Assembly: GCA_900708905.1 (NCBI GenBank)
Contig: CAADRB010000021.1
Span: 1,656,170 to 1,720,169 of the forward strand
Direction: 5' to 3'
From: Hymenolepis diminuta
Lineage: Eukaryota; Platyhelminthes; Cestoda; Cyclophyllidea; Hymenolepididae
DNA length: 64,000 nucleotides
Shown here: positions 11,847-34,425 of the stretch, one piece after another
Position numbering within the stretch: the first letter of the stretch is position 1
Layout of the letters: every line of letters starts with the position of its first letter
Translations under genes and position numbers: made by a program
Notes under the pieces: model-generated
What the model saw: only the letters and a program-made list of their open reading frames with translations
The model's database searches: none
Told to the model about the DNA's origin: nothing

Positions 11847-13382
11847 TAATTTGCATAATGTGTGGGCACGTGGTTATTGGTCAACTAGTTTATGCTAATT
11901 TGTCCAAAAGGCGTTCGTTTTTTAATGTCTCCCATAGGATTTTATGAATTTTCTATTCAACGCAAATGCACTTAAACGTCTCAATTTCAAAAGGCTTAAG
12001 TTAATGCAGATCAAAGTAAAATATGACGGCTAAAATCTCAGCAATTACAACAGAGGTTAAAATTGATGCTTATAATATTATGGCATCCCCTATTTCTATA
12101 TTAAAAATAAACTTTTTAAGTGTCGACAGGAATGAAATGCAATTATTTCTTAAAGAACAAACTATAATAAATATCGCTGACGAATTCAAAATATCGAACA
12201 TTAAAAGGACCATGTTTAGTTGTTAAACCATAATAGATTTGCTACTGACGAATCTTTGCGATAATAATTAATGGGTTTAATATCAATATTTAATTTGATT
12301 CATTACATACCAATTTTCATGTATATGATTTATATCAAACTTTCGGATTTTTCACCCGCTTCAGAAAAAGACATATTTGTAACTGAGAAAATAGTGGGCA
12401 TTAAGGAATTATCAGTGTTAATTTCAGGATCGGTGTAAAAAGTTGGGGAAAAATGAAAGAGTAAATAAATTCTATGCGTATGCAAAATGATGAGAAGTAT
12501 GATGAACCAGTACAGCAGCAATTGATTTCTCCTCCCAAATTCTAATTCAACTAGAACATTGAGTAATTGATAAATTTGAGCATTTTTTACCTTTTATAAT
12601 AATAAAACTACCGCAACAAATGACAAAAATTTTCAATAAACACTTAGGTTTTATGAGGAAGTGATTACTTATGTGTAAGCTTTTAACTAAGAGCTTATAA
12701 GTAGTAGTCTTGCATATGCAAAGAGTTTCAAATAAGGAATTGAAAAATGCTCTGATATCCCTTAAGAATAAAAGAATTTAAAGGTAAAGAGCCATCGCTA
12801 ATTTTTGGGCCGAATAATTTAAAAAATATTTGCTAAGCCTAAAAGTAGGTCTGTTACAAATGTAGATTAAATGTTTATTTAAGATGCAGTGCTTATAAAA
12901 TAGTGGCATCGAAATCTAAGTGGAATTTAATTCTAAACAATTTGAAAGTAAATTGATCACGATAATCTACCTATCTATAGTTTCTTAAATAGAGATTCGC
13001 CCTTGAACTTTAATTTACTTCATTCATCTACAGCCATGAAGCGCTACATTTAATACTGTTTGCATTTAGCCTAATTTTGTATTCTGTAAAAATTTGCGAA
13101 AACGATCATAGCTGCACTCGGGTATGCATAATTTGCTTTATAAAATTTTAAATGCTTATTAGACGTGAGGTAAAGCAGTTGTACTTACATTTGTATGCAC
13201 AAGCAAAAAGTAAATAATATCGATTCGGTTTTACTTAGAAATTAATCGTCAGATTTATCGATTAATTGCATCTCGATAAATTAATTTTAATTTTCTTTAA
13301 TGATACGTATTTTAAGCTTAGTTTGGGCTGATATTTACCTCTGATTGAAGTAATTTTATTCATTTAATTCCAATTATTTCAG
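11847..13382. other. Intergenic or upstream intron, nothing recognised
   Basis: AT-rich, with only short ORFs and no conserved motif. It ends at the acceptor (ATTATTTCAG) in front of the zinc-finger gene's first visible exon. Confidence 0.4.
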
Positions 13383-13415
13383 ATTAGTACAATTAGTCGC
13401 ATACTTCGTCACGCG

Positions 13416-24033
<10,618 letters not shown>

Positions 24034-24158
24034 CGCCATTTGATTTTCTCCACCCGGTGTCTTCCTCCTCTTCATTCCTCTTATGTAAGTCAAGGATACA
24101 AACGCAGCTGAAGTTGGACAATAGAGCTAGGAATTTATCGAGATGTTACATTCAATAG

Positions 24159-24164
24159 AATAAA
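24159..24164 (+). other. Polyadenylation signal AATAAA, zinc-finger gene
   Basis: A canonical AATAAA lies 125 bases after the stop codon, on the coding strand. Confidence 0.6.
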
Positions 24165-24559
24165 ACGATGCTCGACAGATTTATTATCAGTTTAGTCTTT
24201 CTGGAGCATATTTTCCTTGAATATATGCGAAGGTGACACCCGCCTAAGTAATAGAACTCCATCACAGATTAACTCTACCACAGATTACTGAGCCAATTTT
24301 TCCATTGCCAACCATTCAGTATTCAGAGACTTGTATGCTCATTTTCTCTTTACCATATCTTTCCTGCGATGTTACGGTTATATTATCCTCTCGTAATTTA
24401 AAATTAAATAAAAACCATGGTGATACTCGATTGAAGAAATTGCATTATAAACATTCCTGTGTAGCCGGTTGTTTTAAAAATGAGTGATGCTTAAGTTCTT
24501 GTTCTTGCTGACTCATAAAATTTCCTCATTAGGAGAAGTGGTCACAACACTTGATTTGG

Positions 24560-24725
24560 GTATAAGGAAGGCATCCTGGAGCCACTCTTATGAGAACCTC
24601 ACATCCCACCATCTCTTCTCTTGACCAGAATTAACCATTGAGGTCGGTCACCCACACCACCAGTTGTGCACCGATGGGCATTAATCGTACACGTCGACGC
24701 ACATGAAGCATCCAGACACCCATCT
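24560..24725 (-). repeat. SINE-like copy S2
   Basis: On the + strand: CCACTCTTATGAGAACCTCAC, a GACCAGAATTAACCATTGA block and the reversed tRNA-like head, as in S1. A further fragment with AACCGGTGTGGTTGG lies at about 24785-24860. Confidence 0.55.
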
Positions 24726-25689
24726 TAAAGACAGGGAAAGTATTTTATAACTCTTTTAATGAGACTCATTCTATCGCCTTTCTAGTGTACAGTGTTAACC
24801 GGTGTGGTTGGCCATCAATGCGAATCAATCGTTTGACGTCGGATTTGGTTGATGTGTACGACAACTTCCATGGATTTTTATTATATGAGCAAGAGTATAT
24901 TTCAGCGACTAACATAATTAATTTTTCTTTGCTGCCAAGACTATTAATCAAAAGGACATTTTAACATGGTTGTGGAGCATACGTATCAGCAGGATTATCG
25001 TTTTATCCTGTAAGCTCCATACCAACAATGGGGATTAATTTCGGTTAATAAATCTAAGAGCTCTTCTTATCTAGATTGCTGACAAATTTTATTATGATTG
25101 CATTGCAGTTTGTGTTTTTTACTGTAAAAAATTTTTTTACAATTAATAAGGACTAATGGCTAAACTATCATCACTAGATAACCACCTTTGTCAAGTCAGA
25201 ATGTCGAAAGTTGAGGTTGCAATAAGGTATTTTGTAATGTGTTGATGTTAACTAGAGAGGGAAAGGAGAATGAAGAACGAAGAAGAGATTGTGAGAACTA
25301 GGCCTTTGCACCTAGCGTATGTTAAAATCGGCGAGTGAAAGTCGATAATCTGCTGCAGATGTGCTTTGGGCATATGGAGTGAAAAGGTAGTGATTGCATT
25401 CGGTTTACGCAAGTGTACGACACTAGAAATAATTTTGTACAAGTGCATTTAACTCAGCATGTTTTTCGAAAAAATTTTTGAGAAGCATTTGGGAAGTAAT
25501 CCTTCAAACACATTTCCGTTGTTTGCACATGTGTCAATCTTTTTTGTATCCTTATAAGCGTAATTTAACACCTGAGCAGGCAAAGTAAATATTATTTGCC
25601 TCCCATTGTTAACTTATTGTACTCAAATTTTAGTGAGTTTTAGAAATCACTCTAAAAATTTCCCAATTCAAAAACGAAAAATAATTATT

Positions 25690-25770
25690 ATTACTCATAA
25701 TAATACAAAAGATTTACTATTTTTAATTGTGTGCAATAATTGAAATCGGTTAACAAAGAATAACTAAAAG
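25690..25770 (-). repeat. Repeat B, fragment
   Basis: It matches the left end of the 27365 copy: AATAATACAAAAGA, then TTACTATTTTTAATTGTG and an ATCGGTTAACA block. Confidence 0.5.
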
Positions 25771-27364
25771 AAATACACAAAGAATGACTAAGAGCGTCAT
25801 ATGTATCCTCTCACGTTCATTTCTCGTTGAATTGAACTTAACATATCTTGACAATTTAGTGGCATTTAGATACTTTCATTGTAAAGAGTGTTGAAATGTT
25901 TCAAAAATCGGAATACTCTGAGTTTGTTTTATATCTCCCTTGTAATTCATTACGTTTTAATACATATTCACTAAAATCGTTTCTTTTTAACTCTTACACA
26001 TTCCCAATAGCTATTTATCTATCCTCATGTTAAGTATCTCACTGGTTTAACTAACACAAGTCTGGTTCCTCATCCAGAATCATCACTATATCTTCAGAAA
26101 TTTCGATTTTTAAAGATCGAGATTTCCTATTAATCTTCTTCATTTTCTTATTAATTTACTAACTTTGATATTTTTGTCTATCAAACATTCGTACCCTTAA
26201 GCTGTCATTCAGTTTTGGGACAATATAGGACGCCGGATTGTTGTCTATTACGACTCTTCATGAAATCGGGTTAATTATGTACATGCAAGTCAGAACTCCC
26301 TCATTAAAATTCTTCTGATGTGTGTGTTTTTCCCGAGTGAGATATGTCCTTTAATTCATTAAATTGGCAAAACGACGTGATACCAGTTGTTAGTTTGAAG
26401 CATTAATTATTTAAGGTTCTTGTCTTAGCTCATGATTTACAATTAAGAGCGAAACAGATAATACTTAGTCAGCAATTCGGTCCTTTTGAACCTCAGTAAA
26501 TCGTACCAGTTGTACGATCATTTTTAGATTCTAGGTAGAATCGTAAATAAATGTGCATATCTACTTACATTGAGTGGAATTTTGGTCTGATTTTTAAGAA
26601 AGCGCGATGAAATCGTGTATGTCAAGTCTAGGTCTTCTCAAACTCACCTTGCACTTAGTTTAAGTAACTACTATTTTCTAGCTTGGGGATTATGACATAA
26701 TATTCCTATATGAAAGATAATTTCATTTTATCTTCATTTTACATGATCCATAGAGTAATAACGCAAATTTAGCAACTTTGGAGTCACCATTGTTAAACTA
26801 TCGTCCCTTTAACTACAACGAGTATCTTCAAAAACATGATGGAAAAGAAACGGAAAGCGTATTAGATGCGAGCGTAAAATTTCCACTTTTGGGATAGAGA
26901 TTGAATTTGGGATTATTTTTAAGAAAAGTGTCTGATTTTCGCTTTCATACGGGACTAGGCTGTGCATTTCAAATCCATCTTAACAAACTCAATTTGCAAA
27001 TTAGATTTTTCTTTTAAGTTAAGCGCTGTATTTTTATTTAGCTATAAATTTTTCACCTATTGGGTCATTATATAGTTTAGGAGTCATCAGCGTAAGGTGG
27101 TGAGGTAGTGAGAATACACTCCATAATGAGTATAACATTAACATTCAAAGAAAAAGAGAATATATATTATTACACAGTATATCCATGGCATTCCCTTTAG
27201 TTTTGATCCACGGGCTTGGAATTTTCTAGTGGAAACATAAGTCGAATGTTATTCTTCGACCTCATATTAGAGAGTTCTAAGGAATTCTATTCTTTATCTT
27301 GAGAATGTTACTCTTTTACACTGCAAACTTAAAACCTGTATTTACACTCACTGTCATATTCTTA

Positions 27365-27745
27365 CTAATTGTAGAGTTACGCTATTATTATTACATATGG
27401 TAATACAAAAAACGTTACTATTTTTAATTATAGGGTCAATTGACATCGGTTTACAGAAAGTCCAACAAGTGATAAGAGGGAGAGAGATCGAAATTATGCT
27501 GCCGAGAGGGACATCAGGATATGAAAGAGTTAATTTATTTGATTTTTTAATTTGGGGCTTTACACTGTTTACCAATGGCCGTTCACGTTCCAAAATTCGA
27601 ATTTCATGACTCATTCTCTGGATTGCACCAAATGCCTATTGACCGGTTTTTAATCATGATGGTTGATCTTGCCACTTATTCATTTCTCTTCCAACGGTCT
27701 TATATGTTGTTCAGCAGCTTACAGACTTAATGTAGCAGAGATGAG
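27365..27745 (-). repeat. Repeat B, copy 4
   Basis: In reverse complement it carries the same ordered blocks as 4150-4575, including the TCCAG.GAATGAGTCATGAAATT block and the terminal ATAATAATAGCGTA. ORFs of 70-86 codons on both strands here are not preserved in the other copies. Confidence 0.6.
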
Positions 27746-28194
27746 ATAGCCAAAAGTTTCAGGTTAGCAGACCTCCTTGATCTTAGTTCACAATACAGCC
27801 AGTAATAAGTCAACACACGATATCTAAAAATAACTCCTTATATTCTGTCGAGCTTTATATTAAACTATTTTTCTCATCTGATATTACACTTTCTCATTAA
27901 ATTTGGTGATTCCCCTTCTTTTATTTTCCATTGTTTGTTCATACTACAATTGAATGATTTTTTGAGTTGGATTAAAGCTTATTCATTCTGTGTGAGTGAT
28001 AAAGTTTTAACTTTCATCATCAAAATTTTCAACAGAGTCACGTTTTTATTTCATTTTTTCCTATTCAGCACACAGTAAAACAACATTTTTGTAGTCATTT
28101 TGTTTTTTTCTGATTTTCATTCTTCGAGCGTTCCTTTAGTAGACTATTGCTTTAAAAGTTTACTCAACACTTTCTACTACTCATCATGAGTGGA

Positions 28195-28370
28195 GGAGTA
28201 GCTTCATGGGGTCTCTCCAATGAGAAATTCCAATTCTGCTGCCCTTCCTTATAAGCCAGACTTAGCCATTGTCACTGGCCATTTTGCTCATTTCGTGTGA
28301 ATCCATGGGCCTCGAAGCTGTGGCTTCTAGCGTTCTCAGTCGAGAATGTTAATCACTGGACCATTATGAG
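28195..28370 (-). repeat. SINE-like copy S3
   Basis: A nearly full-length copy. Reverse complement: CCAGTGATTAACATTCTCGA head, a GGCCAGTGACAATGGCTAAG block, CTGGCTTATAAGGAAGGGC and GGAATTTCTCATTGGAGAG. Confidence 0.65.
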
Positions 28371-28636
28371 GTCGTACAAGTTTACTTCAGATGATGGACA
28401 TTGGACGAGCTTTTTTAAAATAGATCTAAGTACAATTTATCAAAAATAATCATATAGCCAAGGCCAATCAGTTCTTTCTGCCTCATTATCGATTCCTGAA
28501 CATTGTTATCATATATCTCAAATTACTATCGGCACTCTTGCATCTGAATTTTTTACTGTTTTATTACTCTTGTCTTTGCGAATGACGATGAATCTGTGTT
28601 AGATCACCGGAAAAAACTTTGAACTTACTTTAGTAA

Positions 28637-28765
28637 TTCAGCTTGTACACATCTGCAAATTCAGAGGTCACAAATCCAGTCTGGAGGGAGAGTAATAGAA
28701 TGCGAGTTTCTCATAAGGGTGTGACTCCCTCTACTCCAAGTCAAGTATTGTTAAAAGTTCCCCTA
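28637..28765 (+). repeat. SINE-like copy S4
   Basis: ACATCTGCAAATTCAGAGGT head, then a shortened body with AGAATGCGAGTTTCTCATAA and GGGTGTGACTCCCTCTACTC. Confidence 0.55.
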
Positions 28766-29135
28766 ATGGGTTTCGGGAAGTTTCTTCTTCAAATCAATGT
28801 TACGAAAGTAGTTAACTGGTTTTTAATCTGATCTGTTAACTAATTCTAATTGAAATTTCTCCTATGAGTAATTTGTTCTTTATAATGAGGGCTTGTTATT
28901 AGAATTAAGAAAATCTATTTTCATTCTACCATTTGAAGTGGGTAGAAGTATTACTGTTATAAATATGCACTAAGAATTAAAAATACTTTACTAATTGTGC
29001 CACGTTGGGGAACAAAAATTTTCACATGATTGTGTTAGCTTAGGGTGCAAATCCCGGCTTTTCAGGAAGTGCATGCCATACTAAGAAAAGAGTTAATCTA
29101 TAATGCTGGATTAGACCGAAATACTGATACTAGGA

Positions 29136-29185
29136 NNNNNNNNNNNNNNNNNNNNNNNNNNNNNNNNNNNNNNNNNNNNNNNNNN
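29136..29185. other. Assembly gap (50 N)
   Basis: A run of exactly 50 N, probably a scaffold gap of conventional size. ORFs crossing it are meaningless. Confidence 0.98.
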
Positions 29186-29744
29186 AAGATTCTACTTTTC
29201 TGTTCCATTCATTTTATTTTCCTTACTAACTTGTGCAGTGTTTTAATGTCTTACACCTTGGCAGAATTGAAGGGAAGGACTTTGCTCCATGAGACTTGGA
29301 ATTTTCTTTACACTACTAAACTAAGATTGGCGGACACGTGCGTTATAAAGTATGAAAAGTTTCTCAGATTCTAGAGAGAGCAACAAAATGGAGACTAAAC
29401 CAGCTAAAATTTGTTCATTAGCTGGACCAGACCGTATTTGCAGATATAATTTAGACACTATACTATAAGAGTTGGGTTTAATCGGATTGTGATTGGTCAT
29501 GGAAGATTGAACCAAGTTCGATATGGCAGAGTATGAATGGTCTGACAACAGATCAATCGATGAATGACGATTGATTTCGCCATACCCTGACCTGCGATGC
29601 TTATGACATGGAAGTAGCATGGCGATGATGTGTCATCGATATTGCACTTCTAATGCATGGCAAAGGATTGTTTTGCCTCCCTATCATTGGAGGAAGATTA
29701 ACTAAATGCTCATATTGGTGGAAATATTATACTAATGCAGTGGA

Positions 29745-29890
29745 GTTGCAGTTAGCGTGTCCGTCTTTGAAGTAAAAGGGTTGCGGAATACTAAATCGCT
29801 AAAGTTAAATCAGAGTAATGAAGGAGGTGGCAGAATCAGAAATCAGGGTTTTCTAAACAGGAAGGCTTCGTGATGCTGCTCCCAAGACGA
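29745..29890 (+). repeat. SINE-like copy S5
   Basis: GCAGTTAGCGTGTCCGTCTT head, AAGTTAAATCAGAGTAATGA and AAGGAGGTGGCAGAATCAG body. Confidence 0.5.
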
Positions 29891-30054
29891 GTGCTGGTAA
29901 AGGAATAAGCGGTTAATTGAAGACGAAAGGCCAATTTACAATGCATCATTGTAAATTTGAGAAAATGTTTTTTCAATAGAAAATGGTTGGCTCTCTATTT
30001 CATTAATAATTGTAGCGAAGGCTAGATTATGTATCCTTACACAAGCGTGGAAAT

Positions 30055-30310
30055 CAAGTAATTGATAATCTAGTGCAGCACGAAAGATGAGCTTTATTCA
30101 GGTGCATTGAAAATGTTCGGATTGGCCTCGTAGCTATGGTTTTCTCTTTAATGTTTATAAAATTATTTTTTATCTTAGCCGACAAAATGCTGATCTGAAT
30201 TCTCTCATTTTTAGGTATTAATATCATACGATAATTTGATACTGGTTTCGTGCATATGTTATTTTTTTATTCATATCACAATTCTAGCTCATTTGCCCAC
30301 TGGTACACAC
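30055..30310 (+). repeat. Repeat E, copy 1 (tandem pair)
   Basis: It aligns with 30695-30945: a GTGCATTGAAAATGTTC/GCTGCATCGAAAATATTC block, TAGC..TGGTTT.CTCTT.AAT, a GACAAAATGCTGATC-like stretch and ATCACAATTCTAGCTCAT. Confidence 0.5.
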
Positions 30311-30430
30311 CCATTAGGCGGAATGGTCAACAGCACTAGTTAAGTTTGGTTAAAGGGGATGGCAGAATTCGAGTTTCTCATCGGGAAGTTTCCTCCCTAC
30401 CCGAGATGAATATTAAAATACTCTTTCCTA
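30305..30430 (+). repeat. SINE-like copy S6 (head missing)
   Basis: Body only: AGTTAAGTTTGGTTAAAGGG, then GATGGCAGAATTCGAGTTTC and TCATCGGGAAG. It lies between the two repeat E copies. Confidence 0.5.
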
Positions 30431-30694
30431 AATGTGCTTGACAGTTTTTTTGTATCTGGTATTTACTGGTTTGAATTTGGTAATATGGTAAACTCTTCCC
30501 CTATCTAGGTCATTTTACACTGAATTTTAATAGTAGTTGTAGTATCAGCTATGATATGTGTAGATTTTGATCCCTCTGTTGCTAACAATATTAATCATCA
30601 CCGCCGCCTTGCAATGAAAATTGATAAAAAAATTTGCATATTTTAAAAGCCTTTCCAGACCGGAACCTCAAGAACCAACGGTTAGTGGTCCAGT

Positions 30695-30945
30695 GCAAGA
30701 AGCATGAATTCTTTGAAGTCCATGCAGCTGCATCGAAAATATTCACTTAGGTCCTAGCAGTGGTTTCCTCTTAAATATTTACGGAGTTCTTTATATAAGA
30801 TAAGGTATGCATTGTTTTAACTGACTAAAGCTTATTTTTTTCTTAATGTATTAGTATCAGATGGAAATGCGATATCAGATTCGGATGTAATGTGTGCTTT
30901 TTTTATCAGTATCACAATTCCAGCTCATATTTCACCTTCGGTTGT
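30695..30945 (+). repeat. Repeat E, copy 2
   Basis: Diverged direct copy of 30055-30310, ending in the same ATCACAATTCCAGCTCAT block. Confidence 0.5.
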
Positions 30946-31039
30946 AGTATTAGTCGTATCTATGGTTTTCAACCTCTTGTGATAACTACGGCAATGGCCA
31001 CCATCGTCATCCTCTACAATGAAAAGTTATCAAACAATT

Positions 31040-31420
31040 TACATAATTTGAAAGCGTGATGTTGGTGGAGCAGCGTGAGCTTGCGTGTGTTTACTTGTTT
31101 GCTCACACTTGCATGGTTTGGCCTCTTCTCTTCGCTCACGCCTCCCATCTCGTTTCGCTTGAGTTGATCTGGGCCAATCAAACGATCACACGCTTGAATC
31201 ACACTTGGAATCAATTCGTGTGCCTACCTGATCGGTTTTCCACATCGCTAGCTCGTTTTCTCGGTGTGTGTACAAGTATGCAAATTCTTGGCTCATATCG
31301 TTTGTGCGTGCGTAAAGCTCGATAGATAAGTGAACAGAGATCACTAGCCAGAAGTAAGATTAACAGATATAGGTTAGATCTTAACCTCATTTGCATTTGC
31401 ATGGTGTGTTGTGCTGTGCT
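31040..31420. promoter_or_regulatory. GC-richer island with CCAAT box and overlapping octamers
   Basis: This block is visibly richer in G+C than its surroundings. It carries a GGGCCAATCA box near 31171 and two overlapping ATTTGCAT octamers at 31389-31402. It could be a promoter or enhancer, or an old retroelement LTR. No adjacent coding exon was recognised, so the call is weak. Confidence 0.25.
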
Positions 31421-34279
31421 CTGAGCTCTATCGTGTTGGCTTGTTTTTTCTAAATCTAAAACTGTGAACGATTTAAAACAAATTAGTGATTTTCTCTTGC
31501 TAGTATTTATCAACTTATTTATGTTCAGTTCAGTCATTGTACGTCATCGCTAGTATAATCTAGGTGGCATCTAGTATAATCTACTGGCTACGTTTTTTCA
31601 GACCCAGTAGGGAGAGGCAGAATATTCGTAACTCAGTGAGGGTTTTTATCATGAAAGTAATATTAACATATGAAATTTAATGGCCATCGGTTAGCTAGTG
31701 ATATAGCTAACCGACGTCATTTTAAGTCATAAGCATGAAAGAACGGTTTGTTGCAAGTGAAACGATTTCAGTTCGAACAATTTTATAAGTTAGATTTCAG
31801 TCGATTTGGTACCCAAATCGAGGCGTCCTAATCAAAGTAACGCTTTATTGAGGCATAATGCCGGCTCAAGTACTTACATATACGTAATCCTCTTCTCTTA
31901 CTTTGTGTTTGTTTTTTTCTCAAGCTCTTATTAACAGTATAAGGGTTCTGCTAGCTCTTGATAGTGAACTGGTCCATATAAGATCTACATATAAACCTTC
32001 TGCTGGGACAAGACACCTGAGAAAAAGCTTAGAAAATGGTCATTTCAATTACTGAATTCGAATCCCATAATGTGTGAAGCCAGTTTTTTTCCTTTTTATG
32101 GTTGCACTTGGCACCGATTATATACTTATTTGATCGAAAAGAAACTTACCAATTCATATTTTGTGTCGAAATATAAGTTGACACAAATAATAATAATACA
32201 TTTACTGAGTAGAGGTAAGAGGGAAATTTGGCAATTTTGTCTTGAAAAATACAGAATTACAGTTGGAATTGATGCTTCTGTCCAATTGGCGTTCTTATTT
32301 GAGATATCTGGGGGAAATTTTCGGACAGTTGGGGCTTAGTTTTTAGACCACGATTCATTAAATATCGTCCTTGATGTTCAATTTTATTTTCTTAATCATT
32401 CATTTCAAAATAATAAATTCTGAAGGTAAACTTGTCTAAGTTGAAAGATTGAATTGTGCCGTTACCCCTCTCCTCGTCATTACTGAGAGGTTAGTTGATG
32501 TAAGCTAAGGTTCGCGGCGCGCGAATAGATGTAGATCCCTTTTATATCATTTTAATGACAATAGTGAGGTTAAATAGTACTCGTTTCGTTTTTTTTCCAC
32601 TACCGGTTTGGTTTTCTTAATCTTATTCCACTGGTCTTAGAAAATGGAGGAATGTCTAGATCCTGGGCAATCTGTTTTTAATTACACTAAATAAATCTGA
32701 GTTTCTCTTTTAGTTAAATGTAAGTTTTTTTTAAAGAGAAAGCTAAAGGAAAAGAAAAAAATCGGAATCCATCAACACTTTGCTATCTATTCAATAATTA
32801 TCTGAATACGCAAGGGATTATATACTTAAGAGTAAGGGTTAGTTATCTCCAGATCATGAATAACTAAGTTATTAGGTGAGCATTAAAAATTTATGTCGGA
32901 TCACCTGTTTAATCTTCTTTAATAGCCTTGAGTTTGGCTCCCACCTTTACAGCTGAGTACAAACACTCAGAAATGAGTAATCGATATTACAAAGGAGGTG
33001 TGTTGGTTGCTTCAGTAGGCGTGAGAGAGTTCTGCTGAGTAATCAGATGTCATCCTTTGTTGCATGAGAATGACGATAGTCAAAACACTTATTATATGCC
33101 TCTACTTATTTTGAGTTGATGTTCATGTTTTGAGTTTTTTAAGTATGACCCTTCTATTCCCCGCACTGCGTATTTTCTGATAGAATTTATATTTTTGTTT
33201 CCTGTTAAAAAAAACAGGCTAGGCAAATTCCGTTTCCTTGATAACTTACCCTGGGAGAAGCTGGTTGAAAGTAATGAATTGTTATTACTACAAGTGTGAG
33301 ACAGTATCAGTGTTACAACTATCAGCTTATGATAGCTAAGTACTGCAGTAATGAATGAGATGTGTGGTGTCACGATCCAATCTCTAAGCTTTGTATTTGA
33401 GACTTGCACTTTTTACGTTATCAAATGTGTTGGAATGGATTTGTGAAATCTAATAGCTAGAGAACAATTGAATATTAAACTTCGTCTACGAAAACTGAAA
33501 GCTAACTTCTAACTTGAATTGACTTCTCAGGTATCCTAAAGGTGGAAGTGAAAAAGATGTCCCAACTGTTACTCGAACTTCTCGGAATTTCTCTCCTTTT
33601 GTTAAATGAAATGTGTTGAAAGTTCATTCCTCTGTTCAAGTTGTTTTTATTCGAATATTAACTGATCATACTTTCGATTAAAAGTTAGTTGTCAAAAGTG
33701 TGTGGACCTTCTCTTTTATTAATCAGTTTTTCCACTCTATGTCTAGGTAATTTTGTTCCAGTATTTCTCTTAATTTTTGAACCGTATTTAGTGTAACTTG
33801 GTTTTTTGTATTTATTGAGTTTGCATTAATTATGAATGGGAAAGAAACCCATTTCCTCGGATATTCTTTCTCTGAAAGTTAAAATTATCTCAAGCAAACA
33901 TTGACTTGACAGAGGTATAATTATATCATTTTTGCAGTGCCAATTTTTTTGTAGACTTAGAAAATTGTGTCCGAGTTCGAAAATATTTCTCAAATATTGC
34001 TTATCATTGATTAATCGAGGAGGTTTAAATTAGTTTAGCGGTAGCAATTGAAACTGGCAATGAATAATGATGGCGTTAAGAGTTTTGTTGTAACCATCCC
34101 TATAATGTGTTCCTGCTGTACTCTGTGGTAAAACTTTTGATATATTTGTTACCTGTTGTAAGCAAACAGTTGTATCTAAGCTTATCCACTCGAACGTTTC
34201 TACTTATTCTATCTAATCTTCAAATTTAGAGTTTTCCAATTCTGGGGCCTACTATCTTACAGTTTTTAACCTCACCTAG

Positions 34280-34425
34280 GGAAGCGTTTCCAACACTCAT
34301 CTTAGGCATAAGAGTAAAATCATGGAGAACCCGAATTTACCAAATTTGGCCAGTGAGGCCGCTCATGACTTCTGACTGTGCAGACGAGCTCTCTATTCAG
34401 CAGTGACGAATATGTGACAATGGAA
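34280..34425 (-). repeat. SINE-like copy S7
   Basis: On the + strand: CCAACACTCATCTTAGGCAT, a CCAAATTTGGCCAGTGAGG block and GACTTCTGACTGTGCAGACG (reversed head). Confidence 0.5.

Noticed and set aside
27354..27614. ORFs of 70-86 codons on both strands
   Set aside because: They lie inside repeat B and are not conserved in the other copies.
29045..29374. + strand ORF spanning the N run
   Set aside because: It crosses an assembly gap of unknown true content.
31056..31537. ORFs of 89 and 108 codons on opposite strands
   Set aside because: Probably an effect of the locally higher G+C; neither product looks like a folded or known protein.
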